Source: CAZNSX01 sp964575845
GTDB taxonomy: Bacteria; UBA8248; CAZNSX01
Length of the DNA stretch: 64,000 bases
Assembly (NCBI GenBank): GCA_964575845.1
Contig: CAZNSX010000005.1
Coordinates: 1 to 64,000, forward strand
Direction of reading: 5' to 3'
Position numbers and translations under genes: made by a program. Positions 17,579 to 26,337 of the stretch are shown piece by piece (position 1 is the stretch's first letter; every line of letters starts with the position of its first letter). The notes under the pieces are model-generated. The model was not told the DNA's origin. It searched no databases and saw nothing but the letters and a program-made list of their open reading frames with translations.

Positions 17579-17926
17579 ATGGTTAACGTCATTGACATGG
17601 TCGAAGCCGAAGGAATCCGCAAGGATATTCCGCGCTTCGCTCCAGGGGACACCGTCAAGGTCCACACAAAGATCATCGAGGGAGAGAAGGAGCGCATACA
17701 GGTCTTCCAGGGTATCGTCATCGCGAGGAGAGGCGGCGGAGCCCGAGAGACCTTCACCGTGCGGAAGGTCTCCTATGGAGTGGGGGTAGAGCGCATCTTC
17801 CCCCTGCACTCCCCCCGTTTAGATAGGATTGAGGTAATAAGGGCGGGCCGCGTGAGAAGGGCCAAGCTCCACTACCTGAGGGGGCGCAAGGGGAAGGCAG
17901 CCCAGGTAAAGGAGAAGCGGTTCTAG
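17579..17926 (+). CDS. rplS: 50S ribosomal protein L19
   Basis: L19 lies at the 30S-50S interface. The 115-residue product has RKDIPRFAPGDTVKVH, EGEKERIQVFQGIVI, the FTVRKVSYGVGVERIFPLHSP block and the basic C-terminus with LHYLRGRKGKAAQVKE. ATG 17579 is preferred because a GAGGAGC Shine-Dalgarno precedes it; an in-frame TTG at 17561 would place that site inside the gene. Confidence 0.97.
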   Translation: MVNVIDMVEAEGIRKDIPRFAPGDTVKVHTKIIEGEKERIQVFQGIVIARRGGGARETFTVRKVSYGVGVERIFPLHSPRLDRIEVIRAGRVRRAKLHYLRGRKGKAAQVKEKRF

Positions 17927-17944
17927 GGTCTGTAAGAGAGGCTC

Positions 17945-18565
17945 ATGCTCTACAGGTTTGAGGAGGAGCGCTGGGCCCAGGGCTTCCTTCATGTGGCGGG
18001 AGTTGATGAGGCGGGAAGGGGTCCACTGGCCGGGCCCGTGGTGGCCGCAGCCGTGATCCTGCCGCGCGGCCATCGCATCCGGGGTCTCAACGACTCCAAG
18101 CGCCTTAAGCCCGGGGAGCGAGAGCGGCTATATCGAGAAATAATCCTCAAAGCCAGAGCCTATAAGGTTTCCTTGAGGGAACCTGGCGACATTGACCGCA
18201 TGAACATCCTCCGGGCTTCCTTGCTGGCCATGCAGCAGGCTGTCGAGGGCCTGAAGATCTCCCCTGACCTTCTTCTCGTTGATGGGCCACACCCATTAAA
18301 AGTTCCTACCCCTCAAGAAACCCTTATCGGTGGAGACGGCCGCTCGGCCTCGGTAGCGGCCGCCAGCATCCTATCTAAGGTCAGTCGGGACTGCATCATG
18401 GCAAAGCTGGAAGCCTGCTACCCCGGCTACGGCTTTGCCTCTCACAAGGGGTATGCGACAAGAGAGCATCTTGAGGCTTTGAGGCGGCTCGGCCCGAGTC
18501 CAGCCCACAGGCTCACCTTCCGCGGCGTTCGGGAGCTTTGTGGAAGGCTTCCCTTCATCCCTTAG
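17945..18565 (+). CDS. rnhB: Ribonuclease HII
   Basis: RNase HII nicks RNA-DNA hybrids and removes misincorporated ribonucleotides. The metal-binding acidic residues are seen in VAGVDEAGRGPLAGPVVAAAVIL (Asp-Glu near the N-terminus), LLLVDG and VAAASILSKVSRD. The KGYATREHLEAL segment is also typical. At 206 residues it is of normal length and sits in the usual rplS-rnhB-yraN order. Confidence 0.96.
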   Translation: MLYRFEEERWAQGFLHVAGVDEAGRGPLAGPVVAAAVILPRGHRIRGLNDSKRLKPGERERLYREIILKARAYKVSLREPGDIDRMNILRASLLAMQQAVEGLKISPDLLLVDGPHPLKVPTPQETLIGGDGRSASVAAASILSKVSRDCIMAKLEACYPGYGFASHKGYATREHLEALRRLGPSPAHRLTFRGVRELCGRLPFIP

Positions 18566-18576
18566 GGGAAAGAGCT

Positions 18577-18951
18577 ATGACTTTTGAGCACCTTCGCTTG
18601 GGAAGCCGGGGAGAGAGCCTGGCCGAAAAGAAGCTCAAGAGGTCCGGCTACAAGATAGTGGAGCGCAACTTCCGCTGTGCCATCGGAGAGGTGGACCTGG
18701 TGGCACGGGATGGGGAAACTCTGGTGTTTGTCGAGGTGAAGACTCGAACCAAAGCCGATTTTACCTCCCCCCAGGATGCGGTGGACTGGAAAAAGCGGCG
18801 TAAGCTGGCCCAAGTATGCCAGCACTACCTGATGAGGCGGGGCCTTCAAGACGTGCGCTGCCGCTTTGACGTTGTGGCCATCCTGCTCCCCGAGGGTAAA
18901 GGGAGGAGCGAGGTCGCGATAATCAGGGACGCCTTCCGGCTCGAAGGCTGA
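18577..18951 (+). CDS. yraN: YraN/UPF0102 family nuclease-like protein
   Basis: The 125-residue protein has the restriction-endonuclease-like core: GSRGESLAEKKLKRSGYKIVERNFRC, GEVDLVARDG and LVFVEVKTRT, giving the Glu/Asp-x(n)-Glu-x-Lys catalytic layout. The cellular role is not established. ATG 18577 with a GGGGAAAGAG site is chosen over an upstream frame start inside rnhB. It is the last gene of the long plus-strand block. Confidence 0.92.
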   Translation: MTFEHLRLGSRGESLAEKKLKRSGYKIVERNFRCAIGEVDLVARDGETLVFVEVKTRTKADFTSPQDAVDWKKRRKLAQVCQHYLMRRGLQDVRCRFDVVAILLPEGKGRSEVAIIRDAFRLEG

Positions 18952-18967
18952 GCCGGGGCACGGAGGC

Positions 18968-18986
18968 GGGATGCTCTAACCATCCC
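18968..18986 (+). terminator. Weak hairpin between convergent genes
   Basis: GGGATG (18968-18973) and CATCCC (18981-18986) form a 6-bp stem with a 7-base loop between the yraN and HD-GYP gene ends. No T tract follows on either strand, so termination by this hairpin alone is doubtful. Confidence 0.3.
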
Positions 18987-19005
18987 CCATAATCCACAAA
19001 AGACC

Positions 19006-20226
19006 CTAGCCGGCGGGAAGCTCTGACTCATCCACCGAGTCCACGATGTAAAGGAGAGGGGAGTCCTTGAGGTGGATGATGCGCCCATCCGGGACCTTGT
19101 ATCCGTCGGCGTCGTAAAGGAGCTGAATGGTAGGTCTCAGGGGGTGCCCGCTCACGATTTCCACCACCTTGCCGATGGCGTTGGAGTTCAGGCGCACGAG
19201 GCTGTGCAGCGCAAAGACCGAGAGTTCCGTGAGCATGGCCTTGAGAACCTTGGGCGAAAAGAAGCCCCTCATGTTCTGGAGTATCTCCTGGACCACTTTG
19301 TAAGGAAGGAGTTGCTTTCTGTGGGGGCGGGGCTGGGAGAGGGCCTCGTAAACGTCAGCCAGGCCTATGACCTTGGCCAGTTCTCCGATCTTATCTCCCG
19401 CTAAGCTCTGGGGGTAACCCGCTCCGCCCTCGCGCTCGTGTTCTTGAAGGAGGGTTTCGGCCAGCCAGCGGTAGTCATTCCCCAGGTTCTCCAGCACCAA
19501 CTCATATCCGTAGATGGGATGGTGTCTTATCTCCTCCATCTCCCGCTCTGCGAGAGTCCCTTCCTTGTGGCGGAGCTTCTGGGTCACCCGACACATGCCT
19601 AGGTCGTGGATGAGGGCCGCAGTGCCCAGGCGGCGCTGACGCTCAGGAGGAAAGCGAAGCCCTCGGCCCAGCTTTAAGGAAAGGGTGAAGACATTGACCA
19701 GATGTATGCCCATGGCGTTGGTGGTGTCTTTGACTCCCAGGGCCTTTCCGTACATGTAATCGAGAAAACCTTCGACCTCAAGGCTCCTTCTCACCAGGGA
19801 GTCCAGCCTCTGAAGAGTGAAACCCTCTCCCCGGGAAACCTGCTGAAAGAGCTGGGTTACACACTCGATGAGCTCTTTCGCGAGGGCCTCGTGTTCTGCC
19901 TTCATGGCCTCGGCCGCATCCATCTTTGGGGAAGGCCTTGGCTCCTCAATCAGCCCCAGCCGGGCCGCCCTTTCCTCAGCGGGGGGAGGTTGGCGCGGAC
20001 GCTCAAAATCGGGGGGAGGAGCTGGTTGCTCAGGGAATTCCATCGGCGCAGGCACTTCTTCGTCCTGCTCCAATAGGTGCTTCCTCAGGGCCTCCCGAAC
20101 GGGCGAATCGCTCAGCCGGAAGCTCCCTTCTTCCTCTTTGCGCTCCCGAGAGGCCTTTTTCCTCTTGGAGGGGTCTTCCTCTTCGGGGGACTCCATATCC
20201 CCCCTTATAAGGTCTGTGAGTCGCAA
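19006..20226 (-). CDS. HD-GYP-like phosphohydrolase
   Basis: The first 100 residues are charged and Pro-rich with no domain I recognise. Residues about 180-300 form an HD-GYP-like domain: HD at 207-208, HHP at 235-237 and EHEREGGAGYP at 262-272. The canonical form is HHERxDGxGYP, so the first His is replaced by Glu262 and the Asp by Gly267. Cyclic-di-GMP hydrolysis is therefore uncertain. No signal peptide or membrane helix is seen. It starts at TTG 20226, directly after the stop of the AAA ATPase gene, so the two form an operon. Confidence 0.8.
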   Translation of the reverse strand: MRLTDLIRGDMESPEEEDPSKRKKASRERKEEEGSFRLSDSPVREALRKHLLEQDEEVPAPMEFPEQPAPPPDFERPRQPPPAEERAARLGLIEEPRPSPKMDAAEAMKAEHEALAKELIECVTQLFQQVSRGEGFTLQRLDSLVRRSLEVEGFLDYMYGKALGVKDTTNAMGIHLVNVFTLSLKLGRGLRFPPERQRRLGTAALIHDLGMCRVTQKLRHKEGTLAEREMEEIRHHPIYGYELVLENLGNDYRWLAETLLQEHEREGGAGYPQSLAGDKIGELAKVIGLADVYEALSQPRPHRKQLLPYKVVQEILQNMRGFFSPKVLKAMLTELSVFALHSLVRLNSNAIGKVVEIVSGHPLRPTIQLLYDADGYKVPDGRIIHLKDSPLLYIVDSVDESELPAG

Positions 20227-20229
20227 GGT

Positions 20230-21036
20230 TTAACCACCCCCAGCATCTTGGATGACTTTGGCCACCAGCCTGGAATTCACCAGGGGAGCCTTGTAGCTGA
20301 AGCCGACAAGAAGGCAGAGGTCGCAAAGGTTAACGATGTTTCGTGGAATTCCCCCGGAGTGCTCATATATGAGTTTCAGAGCTTCCTCGGAGAAGATGCT
20401 CTTCTCCAGGCCTGCCGTCTTCAGGCGAAAGAAGATGAATTGAACGCTCTCCTTATAGTTCAGAGGGGTCAGGTGGTATTTGATGGAAATGCGCTGGGAT
20501 AGCTGGGGGATGCGGTCCACCTTGGCCTTGAGCTCGGGCTGCCCTATAAGGATGAGGGTGAGGAGAAAGCGGTCGTTCAACTGAAAGTTGAGAAGAAGGC
20601 GCAGCTCTTCAAAGGTGGAATCCTCTTCGATGACCTGGGCCTCATCAATTATCAACACCGTTTCCTTTTCCGCCTGAAGATTCTTGAGCATCTGGTCGTT
20701 GAGGATTCGCAGGAGCTCCACCTTGTCGGCCTTATCGTTCTGGGGCATGCCCAGCTGGTAGATGATCTCCCTGATTAAATCCAGTGGGCTCAGGCCGGGG
20801 TTGGTGATCAGGGCCACTTCGAACTTAGAGCGGGGAAGCTCCCTGATGAAGGCCCGGCTCAAGATGGTTTTCCCGCTGCCTACCTCCCCCGTGAGCATAG
20901 CGGCCCCCTTATGGCCGTGGGCCGCATAGAGGAGGCGCGTCATAGCCTTCTCATGCGCATGGGAGTAATAAAGGAACTTGGGATTGGGAACGTTCTCGAA
21001 AGGAGGCTCCTCAAGACCCCAGTATTGAATATACAA
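20230..21036 (-). CDS. ExeA/GspA-type AAA ATPase
   Basis: The 268-residue protein begins MYIQYWGLEEPPFENVPNPKFLYYS, typical of the GspA/ExeA ATPases and of the exosortase-locus ATPases. Walker A GEVGSGKT and Walker B VLIIDEAQ are intact, followed by ELRLLLNF and sensor residues. It lacks the transmembrane and peptidoglycan-binding tail of ExeA, so it is a soluble ATPase. No secretion or exosortase genes lie nearby; the partner is the HD-GYP-like gene downstream. Confidence 0.88.
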   Translation of the reverse strand: MYIQYWGLEEPPFENVPNPKFLYYSHAHEKAMTRLLYAAHGHKGAAMLTGEVGSGKTILSRAFIRELPRSKFEVALITNPGLSPLDLIREIIYQLGMPQNDKADKVELLRILNDQMLKNLQAEKETVLIIDEAQVIEEDSTFEELRLLLNFQLNDRFLLTLILIGQPELKAKVDRIPQLSQRISIKYHLTPLNYKESVQFIFFRLKTAGLEKSIFSEEALKLIYEHSGGIPRNIVNLCDLCLLVGFSYKAPLVNSRLVAKVIQDAGGG

Positions 21037-21053
21037 GAATAACTCCCCCTGAG

Positions 21054-21071
21054 GCTATTCAGAGGAATAGC
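21054..21071 (-). promoter_or_regulatory. Perfect 7-bp hairpin in leader of the ATPase operon
   Basis: GCTATTC (21054-21060) and GAATAGC (21065-21071) pair around a 4-base loop, just upstream of the ATPase start. No T tract follows on the minus strand. It may stabilise the leader or mark an operator. Confidence 0.35.
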
Positions 21072-21110
21072 GCAGGTCTTTTTCGGCTCTTGAAAGATTT
21101 TTGTCTTAAT

Positions 21111-21139
21111 ATTTTTAACATAATCTCGTACTATGTCAA
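21111..21139 (-). promoter_or_regulatory. Probable promoter for the ATPase/HD-GYP operon
   Basis: On the minus strand a perfect TTGACA (21134-21139) abuts the coaX stop codon and is followed by a 16- or 17-base spacer and an A-rich -10 (TAAAAA or AAAAAT, four of six). The gap to the ATPase start is about 75 bases. Confidence 0.4.
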
Positions 21140-21952
21140 GTCGCTGGCGGCCGGTTTTCCCTGGGAGCCGGGAGCATTCCGCGCATAGATGAGCCGTAGG
21201 CCATCCAAGATGAGGAACGGGTCTATAGCGTCGATAATGTTCAGTTCTGCGCCAATTAGCTCTGCCTCACCACCCGTTGCCACCACTTTCGCCGAGCCCC
21301 CCATCTCCTCCTTCATCCGACTCACGATGCCGCTCACGAGACCCATATAGCCATAAACGATGCCCGCCTGCATGCTGGAAACGGTATCCTTGCCGATAAC
21401 GGCCGAAGGCCTGACTATTTCCACCCGGGGAAGCTTGGCCGTCTCCTCGAAAAGCGCTCCTACCGAGATGCTGATGCCCGGGGCGATGGCTCCGCCCAGG
21501 TACTCCCCTCGGGCCGAGATGGCATCGAAGGTTGTGGCGGTGCCGAAATCGACGACTATGAGAGGGCCTCCGTACCTGGCATAACCACCCACCGCGTTCA
21601 CCACCCGGTCGGCTCCCACCTCCCGGGGGTTATCGTAAAGGATGGAGATTCCGGTGCGGGTTCCGGGGCCTACTATGAGGGGCTTGAGGCCGAAGTATTG
21701 GTTTGCCATGGCCTCCAGGGCGGGAAGGAGGGGCGGCACCACGCAGGATATTGCTAGACCCCCCACCTCTTCGAGCCGCAAGCCCTTCAGCTGAAAAAGG
21801 TCTCTGAGAAGCGCGCCCAGCTCATCGGCCGTGCGGCCCCGGACGGTGCCTATCCTCCAGGTAGCCTTGAGGTCTTCCCCCCGGAAGAGACCCAGCAGGG
21901 TGGTGGTGTTGCCTACATCCAGGGCGAGGAGGAGTTTCCTTCGGCCCTTCAA
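21131..21952 (-). CDS. coaX: Type III pantothenate kinase
   Basis: CoaX phosphorylates pantothenate, the first step of CoA synthesis, and is insensitive to CoA feedback. The 273-residue actin-like kinase shows LALDVGNTTTLLGLF (phosphate-1 loop), the GADRVVNAVGGYARYG segment, IVVDFGTATTFDA with the catalytic Asp, and YLGGAIAPGIS. Its start overlaps the birA stop by four bases. Confidence 0.96.
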   Translation of the reverse strand: MKGRRKLLLALDVGNTTTLLGLFRGEDLKATWRIGTVRGRTADELGALLRDLFQLKGLRLEEVGGLAISCVVPPLLPALEAMANQYFGLKPLIVGPGTRTGISILYDNPREVGADRVVNAVGGYARYGGPLIVVDFGTATTFDAISARGEYLGGAIAPGISISVGALFEETAKLPRVEIVRPSAVIGKDTVSSMQAGIVYGYMGLVSGIVSRMKEEMGGSAKVVATGGEAELIGAELNIIDAIDPFLILDGLRLIYARNAPGSQGKPAASDLT

Positions 21953-22731
21953 AGAAATTCCACCTCCCCTGAAGCTATAGAGTGGAGCTCTCCGTCTGGG
22001 CTCTCAAGAATGAGGAGCCCTTTTTCATCGATGCCCCTGCCCAATCCTTCGAGATTCTGGTCGCCCCAGCGAACCCTAAGATTAATCCCGTCAATTGCGG
22101 AGCGACGCCGCCACTGGGGAGTCAACTCCTTGAGCCCTCCCCTGAGGAAAATACCGTACCAATGGTTGAGAGAATGCAGAAACTCATCCCTCAGAAGCCC
22201 GACATCCAAAGCCCACCCCGCCGCCATCTTGAGGGAGCAGGCCCTTCCCTTGAGCTCTTCAGGGAACTGGTGGGTGTCGGTATTCACATTTATGCCCACT
22301 CCCAGGATGAGATAGTCCAGCCTTTTTCCCCCGCCCGCACCCTCGGAGAGAAGCCCTCCTACCTTGAGCCTACCGATGAGGATATCGTTGGGCCATTTGA
22401 GAGAAGGCGAGAGGGAGGTGGCCCTCTCGATAGCCTCTGCAGCAGCTACCCCTCCCACTAAGGAAAGCCGAGCCGCCTGCTCCGGCTCGAGTGGCGGCCT
22501 CAGAATCACCGAAAGATAAAGCCCTACCCCCGGTGGCGAGAACCACCTCCTCCCCAGTCGTCCCCTTCCCGAAGACTGCCCTCGGGCCGTAACCACAGTT
22601 CCTTCAGGGGCTCCCCCTCGCGCCAGCTCCGAGGCCTTGAGATTGGTGGAAGGAAGCTCTCTGAAGGAACGTATGGTCCAGAGTTTCTCCTCAGAACGGA
22701 GGCCGACTCCTTTGCTCTCCTCCCTCAGCAA
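21949..22731 (-). CDS. birA: Biotin-[acetyl-CoA-carboxylase] ligase, catalytic form
   Basis: This enzyme activates biotin with ATP and attaches it to carboxylase carriers. The biotinyl-AMP loop GQSSGRGRLGRRWFSPPG, SLKWPNDILI and KVGGLL-E motifs are intact, and a C-terminal SH3-like domain follows. At 260 residues it lacks the N-terminal winged helix of the repressor form, so it should not regulate transcription. The start (TTG 22731) is not certain, because the first 25 residues are unconserved. It is coupled to coaX. Confidence 0.94.
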   Translation of the reverse strand: MLREESKGVGLRSEEKLWTIRSFRELPSTNLKASELARGGAPEGTVVTARGQSSGRGRLGRRWFSPPGVGLYLSVILRPPLEPEQAARLSLVGGVAAAEAIERATSLSPSLKWPNDILIGRLKVGGLLSEGAGGGKRLDYLILGVGINVNTDTHQFPEELKGRACSLKMAAGWALDVGLLRDEFLHSLNHWYGIFLRGGLKELTPQWRRRSAIDGINLRVRWGDQNLEGLGRGIDEKGLLILESPDGELHSIASGEVEFL

Positions 22732-22750
22732 TCTCCTCCCCTCTCTCGCC

Positions 22751-25399
22751 CTAAGGGAGGGCTTCCAGGTTGCTCTTCAATTTTCCCGCTCGCGCCTCCA
22801 ACTCAGAGAGGCGGTCCCGCTCCTTCTTCACTACTTCCTCAGGGGCTCGGTCAAGGAAGGAGGGGTTAGAGAGCTTTCCCTTAAGGAATTCAAGTTCCCT
22901 CTCCAGTTCCCCCAGCTGCTTCTCCAGGCGCCGCCTCTCCTGGGAAAGGTCAACGAGCCCGTCCACCGGGATGAAGACCTCCACCTCACCCGCCACGGCG
23001 GCGGCCGCCCCTTTGGGCCTCTCGACCCGGGGTCCCATCTCAAGCCTTCCCACTTTGCCCAGCCTCCGAACCCACTCGGTCTCCTCCTCCAGCAGGCTCT
23101 GCAAGGTGGCCGAGGGCACCCGAAGGTAGGCCTCGGTCAGGGTGGAGGGGGCTACGCCAAGCTCACCCCGGATGTTACGGATGCCTTCAAGCACCCCCAT
23201 GGGAACTGTCATCTCGGCTTCCGCTTCATCATCGAGCCAGTCATCTCTGCGCCTCGGGAAGGGTTTTAAGGAGATGCTCTCCCCATCCCGGTTCGGAAAC
23301 ATCTGCCAGAGCTCCTCCGTCAGGAAGGGCATGAAAGGGTGCAGCAGGCGCAGACTTATCTCCAGGGCCTGGGCAACGGTGGCCTGAGCGGCAAGGCGGT
23401 CCGAAGAGGAGGGGTTATCTTCCCCCAGGCGGGGCTTGACTATCTCGAGATACCAGTCGCAGAGCTCATGCCAGATGAAATGATAGACGGTGTTGGCGGC
23501 GGCATCGAAGGCGTATCGGGAGAGGCTCTCCCTCACGGCGGCACTGACGGCGCTGGTGCGGCTCAGAATCCAGCGGTCCGCGCGCTTGAGCGAAATTGGC
23601 TTTCCCTGAACGAGCGCCGGTGAGTCCGGATAGCCTTCCATGTGCATCAGCGCCAGCCGGCAAGCGTTCCAGATCTTTTGGCAGAACCTGCTGTAGCCTC
23701 CTATGCGCTTCTCCGAGAGACGGATGTCTCGGCCCTGGGCGGCCAGGGCCGTCAGTGTGAAGCGAAGGGAATCTGTCCCAAAGCTCTTCATGACCTCCAA
23801 GGGGTCAATGACGTTTCCCCGGGTCTTGCTCATCTTCTGCCCCTCTTCGTCCCGGATGAGGGCGTGGATGTAAACCTCGCGAAAGGGCACATCCCCCATA
23901 AATTTGAGGCCCATCATGATCATCCGGGCCACCCAGAAGAAGAGGATATCGAAGCCCGTAACGAGCACAGAAGTGGGGTAGAAGACTTTCAGCTCGGGCG
24001 TCACCCTGGGCCAGCCCATGGTGGAGAAGGGCCAGAGCGCAGAGCTGAACCAGGTGTCGAGCACGTCTGTCTCTTGCCGGAGCTCCTCTCCCCCGCATCC
24101 CGAGCAGCAGGAAGGTGTCTCGCGGGCCACGGTGATGGCGTCGCATTTGCTGCAGAACCAGGCGGGGATGCGATGGCCCCACCAGATCTGGCGGGAGATG
24201 CACCAGTCGCGGATGTTGTGCATCCATTCGAAGTAGGTGCTCTCCCAGTTCTCAGGGATAATTCTGATATGCCCTTCCTTAACCGCCTGGATGGCTGGCT
24301 CTGCCAGGCTCTTCATTCTGACGAACCACTGCTTCGAAAGGTACGGTTCCACAACGGTCTTGCACCGGTAGCAGTGCCCCACCTTGTGGCTGTAATTCTC
24401 CACCCTGAGGAGGAGACCCTGAGCTTTGAGGTCCTCAATCACCCGCCTTCTGGCCTCGAAGCGTTCAAGCCCCTGGTAGGGCCCGGCTGCCTCATTCATG
24501 TACCCGGCGGGGTCCAGCACGTTTAATTGCGAAAGGCCGTGGCGGAGGCCCACCTCGAAATCGTTCGGGTCGTGGGCGGGGGTTATCTTAAGGGCGCCTG
24601 TGCCGAACTCGGGGTCCACGTAAGAGTCGGCTATTATGGGGAGCTCCCTCCCCATGAGGGGAAGCAGAGCCCTTTTGCCAGCCAGGGAACGGTAGCGCTC
24701 ATCCTTCGGGTTCACGGCCACGGCCGTATCACCCAGAATGGTCTCTGGCCGCGTCGTAGCCACCGCGACATGCCCCTCCTCTCCCGCCAAGGGGTAGCGG
24801 ACGTAGTAGAGGTGTCCCAGGATTTCCTGGTGCTCCACCTCAAGGTCAGAAAGGGCCGTGCGGCAACGGGGACACCAGTTTATGATGTAATCGCCCCGGT
24901 AGATGAGCCCATCCTCCCAGAGCCTGACAAAGGCTTCTCGCACCGCCGTCGAGAGGCCCTCATCCATGGTGAACCGCTCCCGCTCCCAGTCGCAGGAAGC
25001 GCCCAGCCTGCGGAGCTGGCCCGTGATGATGCCGCCATATTTTTCTTTCCACTCCCAAACCCTGCGGGTGAATGCCTCTCGGCCGAGCGCGTGGCGGTCG
25101 GTGCCTTCCCTGGCGAGCTCCTGCTCCACCACGTTCTGGGTCGCGATTCCCGCATGGTCGGTTCCCGGCATCCAGAGGACTCTAAACCCCTCCATTCGCT
25201 TCCAGCGGCAAAGGATGTCCTGGAGGGTATTGTTCAGGGCATGGCCCATATGGAGGGAACCCGTAACATTGGGCGGTGGAATCACGATCGAGTAAGGCTC
25301 TCCCGGACCTTCCACGTTCGGATGAAAGTAGTTCCGCTCAAGCCAGAAGCGGTACCATTTATCTTCGCATCGCTGGGGGCTGTACCGGGTGTCCAACAC
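22751..25399 (-). CDS. valS: Valyl-tRNA synthetase
   Basis: ValS charges tRNA-Val. The 882-residue class I synthetase has HIGH as PPPNVTGSLHMGHAL (about 40-54) and KMSKS as KMSKTRGN (about 515-522). It also has the CP1 editing domain with TTRPETILGDTAVAV and a C-terminal coiled coil (LSQERRRLEKQLGELEREL region, about 820-880). The start is GTG 25399, five bases after the response-regulator stop. Confidence 0.97.
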   Translation of the reverse strand: MLDTRYSPQRCEDKWYRFWLERNYFHPNVEGPGEPYSIVIPPPNVTGSLHMGHALNNTLQDILCRWKRMEGFRVLWMPGTDHAGIATQNVVEQELAREGTDRHALGREAFTRRVWEWKEKYGGIITGQLRRLGASCDWERERFTMDEGLSTAVREAFVRLWEDGLIYRGDYIINWCPRCRTALSDLEVEHQEILGHLYYVRYPLAGEEGHVAVATTRPETILGDTAVAVNPKDERYRSLAGKRALLPLMGRELPIIADSYVDPEFGTGALKITPAHDPNDFEVGLRHGLSQLNVLDPAGYMNEAAGPYQGLERFEARRRVIEDLKAQGLLLRVENYSHKVGHCYRCKTVVEPYLSKQWFVRMKSLAEPAIQAVKEGHIRIIPENWESTYFEWMHNIRDWCISRQIWWGHRIPAWFCSKCDAITVARETPSCCSGCGGEELRQETDVLDTWFSSALWPFSTMGWPRVTPELKVFYPTSVLVTGFDILFFWVARMIMMGLKFMGDVPFREVYIHALIRDEEGQKMSKTRGNVIDPLEVMKSFGTDSLRFTLTALAAQGRDIRLSEKRIGGYSRFCQKIWNACRLALMHMEGYPDSPALVQGKPISLKRADRWILSRTSAVSAAVRESLSRYAFDAAANTVYHFIWHELCDWYLEIVKPRLGEDNPSSSDRLAAQATVAQALEISLRLLHPFMPFLTEELWQMFPNRDGESISLKPFPRRRDDWLDDEAEAEMTVPMGVLEGIRNIRGELGVAPSTLTEAYLRVPSATLQSLLEEETEWVRRLGKVGRLEMGPRVERPKGAAAAVAGEVEVFIPVDGLVDLSQERRRLEKQLGELERELEFLKGKLSNPSFLDRAPEEVVKKERDRLSELEARAGKLKSNLEALP

Positions 25400-25403
25400 G
25401 ACC

Positions 25404-26291
25404 TCAGTTCTCTCCCTTGAGGCGCGCTATTTCCTCCCGGATGAGGCGCTCGGCAAGGGGGGGGACCTGCTCTTTGATTACCTCCCTCAGGATATTCACG
25501 AGCTCCGGGATGAGGGGGGATATCGCGCCGGAGATGAGCTCCGAAACCATCTGGCGTAGCTCCTCCCGGGGGACCTCTACAGGAACCGGCCTGACCGGGG
25601 AGACCGGAGCGGTGTCCACGGCCTCCCGCTCCGACTCCCCCTCGCTTCCTCGGTGCCTTAGGGCTTCCCCTTCTGGAGCTCCCTTCTCCTCAGAAATCTC
25701 ATCCCGGGCGGGCTGGCCATCGTCCTCATTCTCGACAAGCTCCTCAAGAATTTCCTCCAAGTCCTCTTCCGAGCCCGCCGAAGGCTCCAGCTCTCCCTCA
25801 AGGGCCTCCTTCACAGCAGCCTCTTCCTTCCCCGGGGCCAGGGCGTCATCAAAATCCACTACCGCGTGCGCGGGTGGGGCCTCTTCCCGAGGTATCGCCG
25901 GCGCCTCCTCTCTCTCCTCGGCCACTTCCCCGAGGATGGACTCTACCTTGCGCACCAGGTCCTCGGACTCAAAGGGCTTGGCGATCCAGCTTGCGGCCCC
26001 CGCCTCCCGGGCGGCTTCTTCATCGAAGGCCTCGAAGGAGTTGGTGAGCAACAGGATGGGAATGGACCGCAATTCTGGGGCGCTCTTGAGCCTTCGGCAG
26101 AGCTCAAGCCCGTCAATCCCCGGCAGCCCCACGTCTGCTAGGATAATCCCGGGTCTATGTTTCTTGGCCATGGCCATAGCCATCTCGCCGTCAAACGCTG
26201 AGTGGACCCTGATGTCGGTCCCATCAAAGATTATCTCGACTACTCTCTGGATGGTCACGCTATCATCGGCCAATAGAAGCTTTCGAGACAT
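25404..26291 (-). CDS. CheY-type response regulator with long acidic linker
   Basis: Residues 1-120 are a receiver domain with the acidic pair in LLADDS, the phosphoacceptor Asp in ILADVGLPGIDG, the LLTNS switch and the KPF Lys. About 120 acidic, Pro- and Ala-rich residues follow, then a C-terminal amphipathic segment with ISPLIPELV and EQVPPLAERLIREEIARLK. There is no DNA-binding or enzymatic output domain. Similar receiver-plus-tail proteins are known to me from Deltaproteobacteria. ATG 26291 has a strong GGAGGGGAGG site. It starts the valS-birA-coaX transcript, an unexpected pairing. Confidence 0.85.
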   Translation of the reverse strand: MSRKLLLADDSVTIQRVVEIIFDGTDIRVHSAFDGEMAMAMAKKHRPGIILADVGLPGIDGLELCRRLKSAPELRSIPILLLTNSFEAFDEEAAREAGAASWIAKPFESEDLVRKVESILGEVAEEREEAPAIPREEAPPAHAVVDFDDALAPGKEEAAVKEALEGELEPSAGSEEDLEEILEELVENEDDGQPARDEISEEKGAPEGEALRHRGSEGESEREAVDTAPVSPVRPVPVEVPREELRQMVSELISGAISPLIPELVNILREVIKEQVPPLAERLIREEIARLKGEN

Positions 26292-26309
26292 CAAAACCCT
26301 CCCCTCCGC

Positions 26310-26331
26310 GCGCCCCTGCCGGCGGGGGCGC
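26310..26331 (-). promoter_or_regulatory. Strong G+C hairpin between DUF502 and response-regulator genes
   Basis: GCGCCCC (26310-26316) and GGGGCGC (26325-26331) form a 7-bp all-G+C stem with an 8-base loop in the 43-base gap. The minus-strand transcript then reads through a purine-rich stretch to the regulator's start. Only four T follow, so this is more likely an attenuating or processing hairpin than a full terminator. Confidence 0.4.
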
Positions 26332-26337
26332 TGGCAG

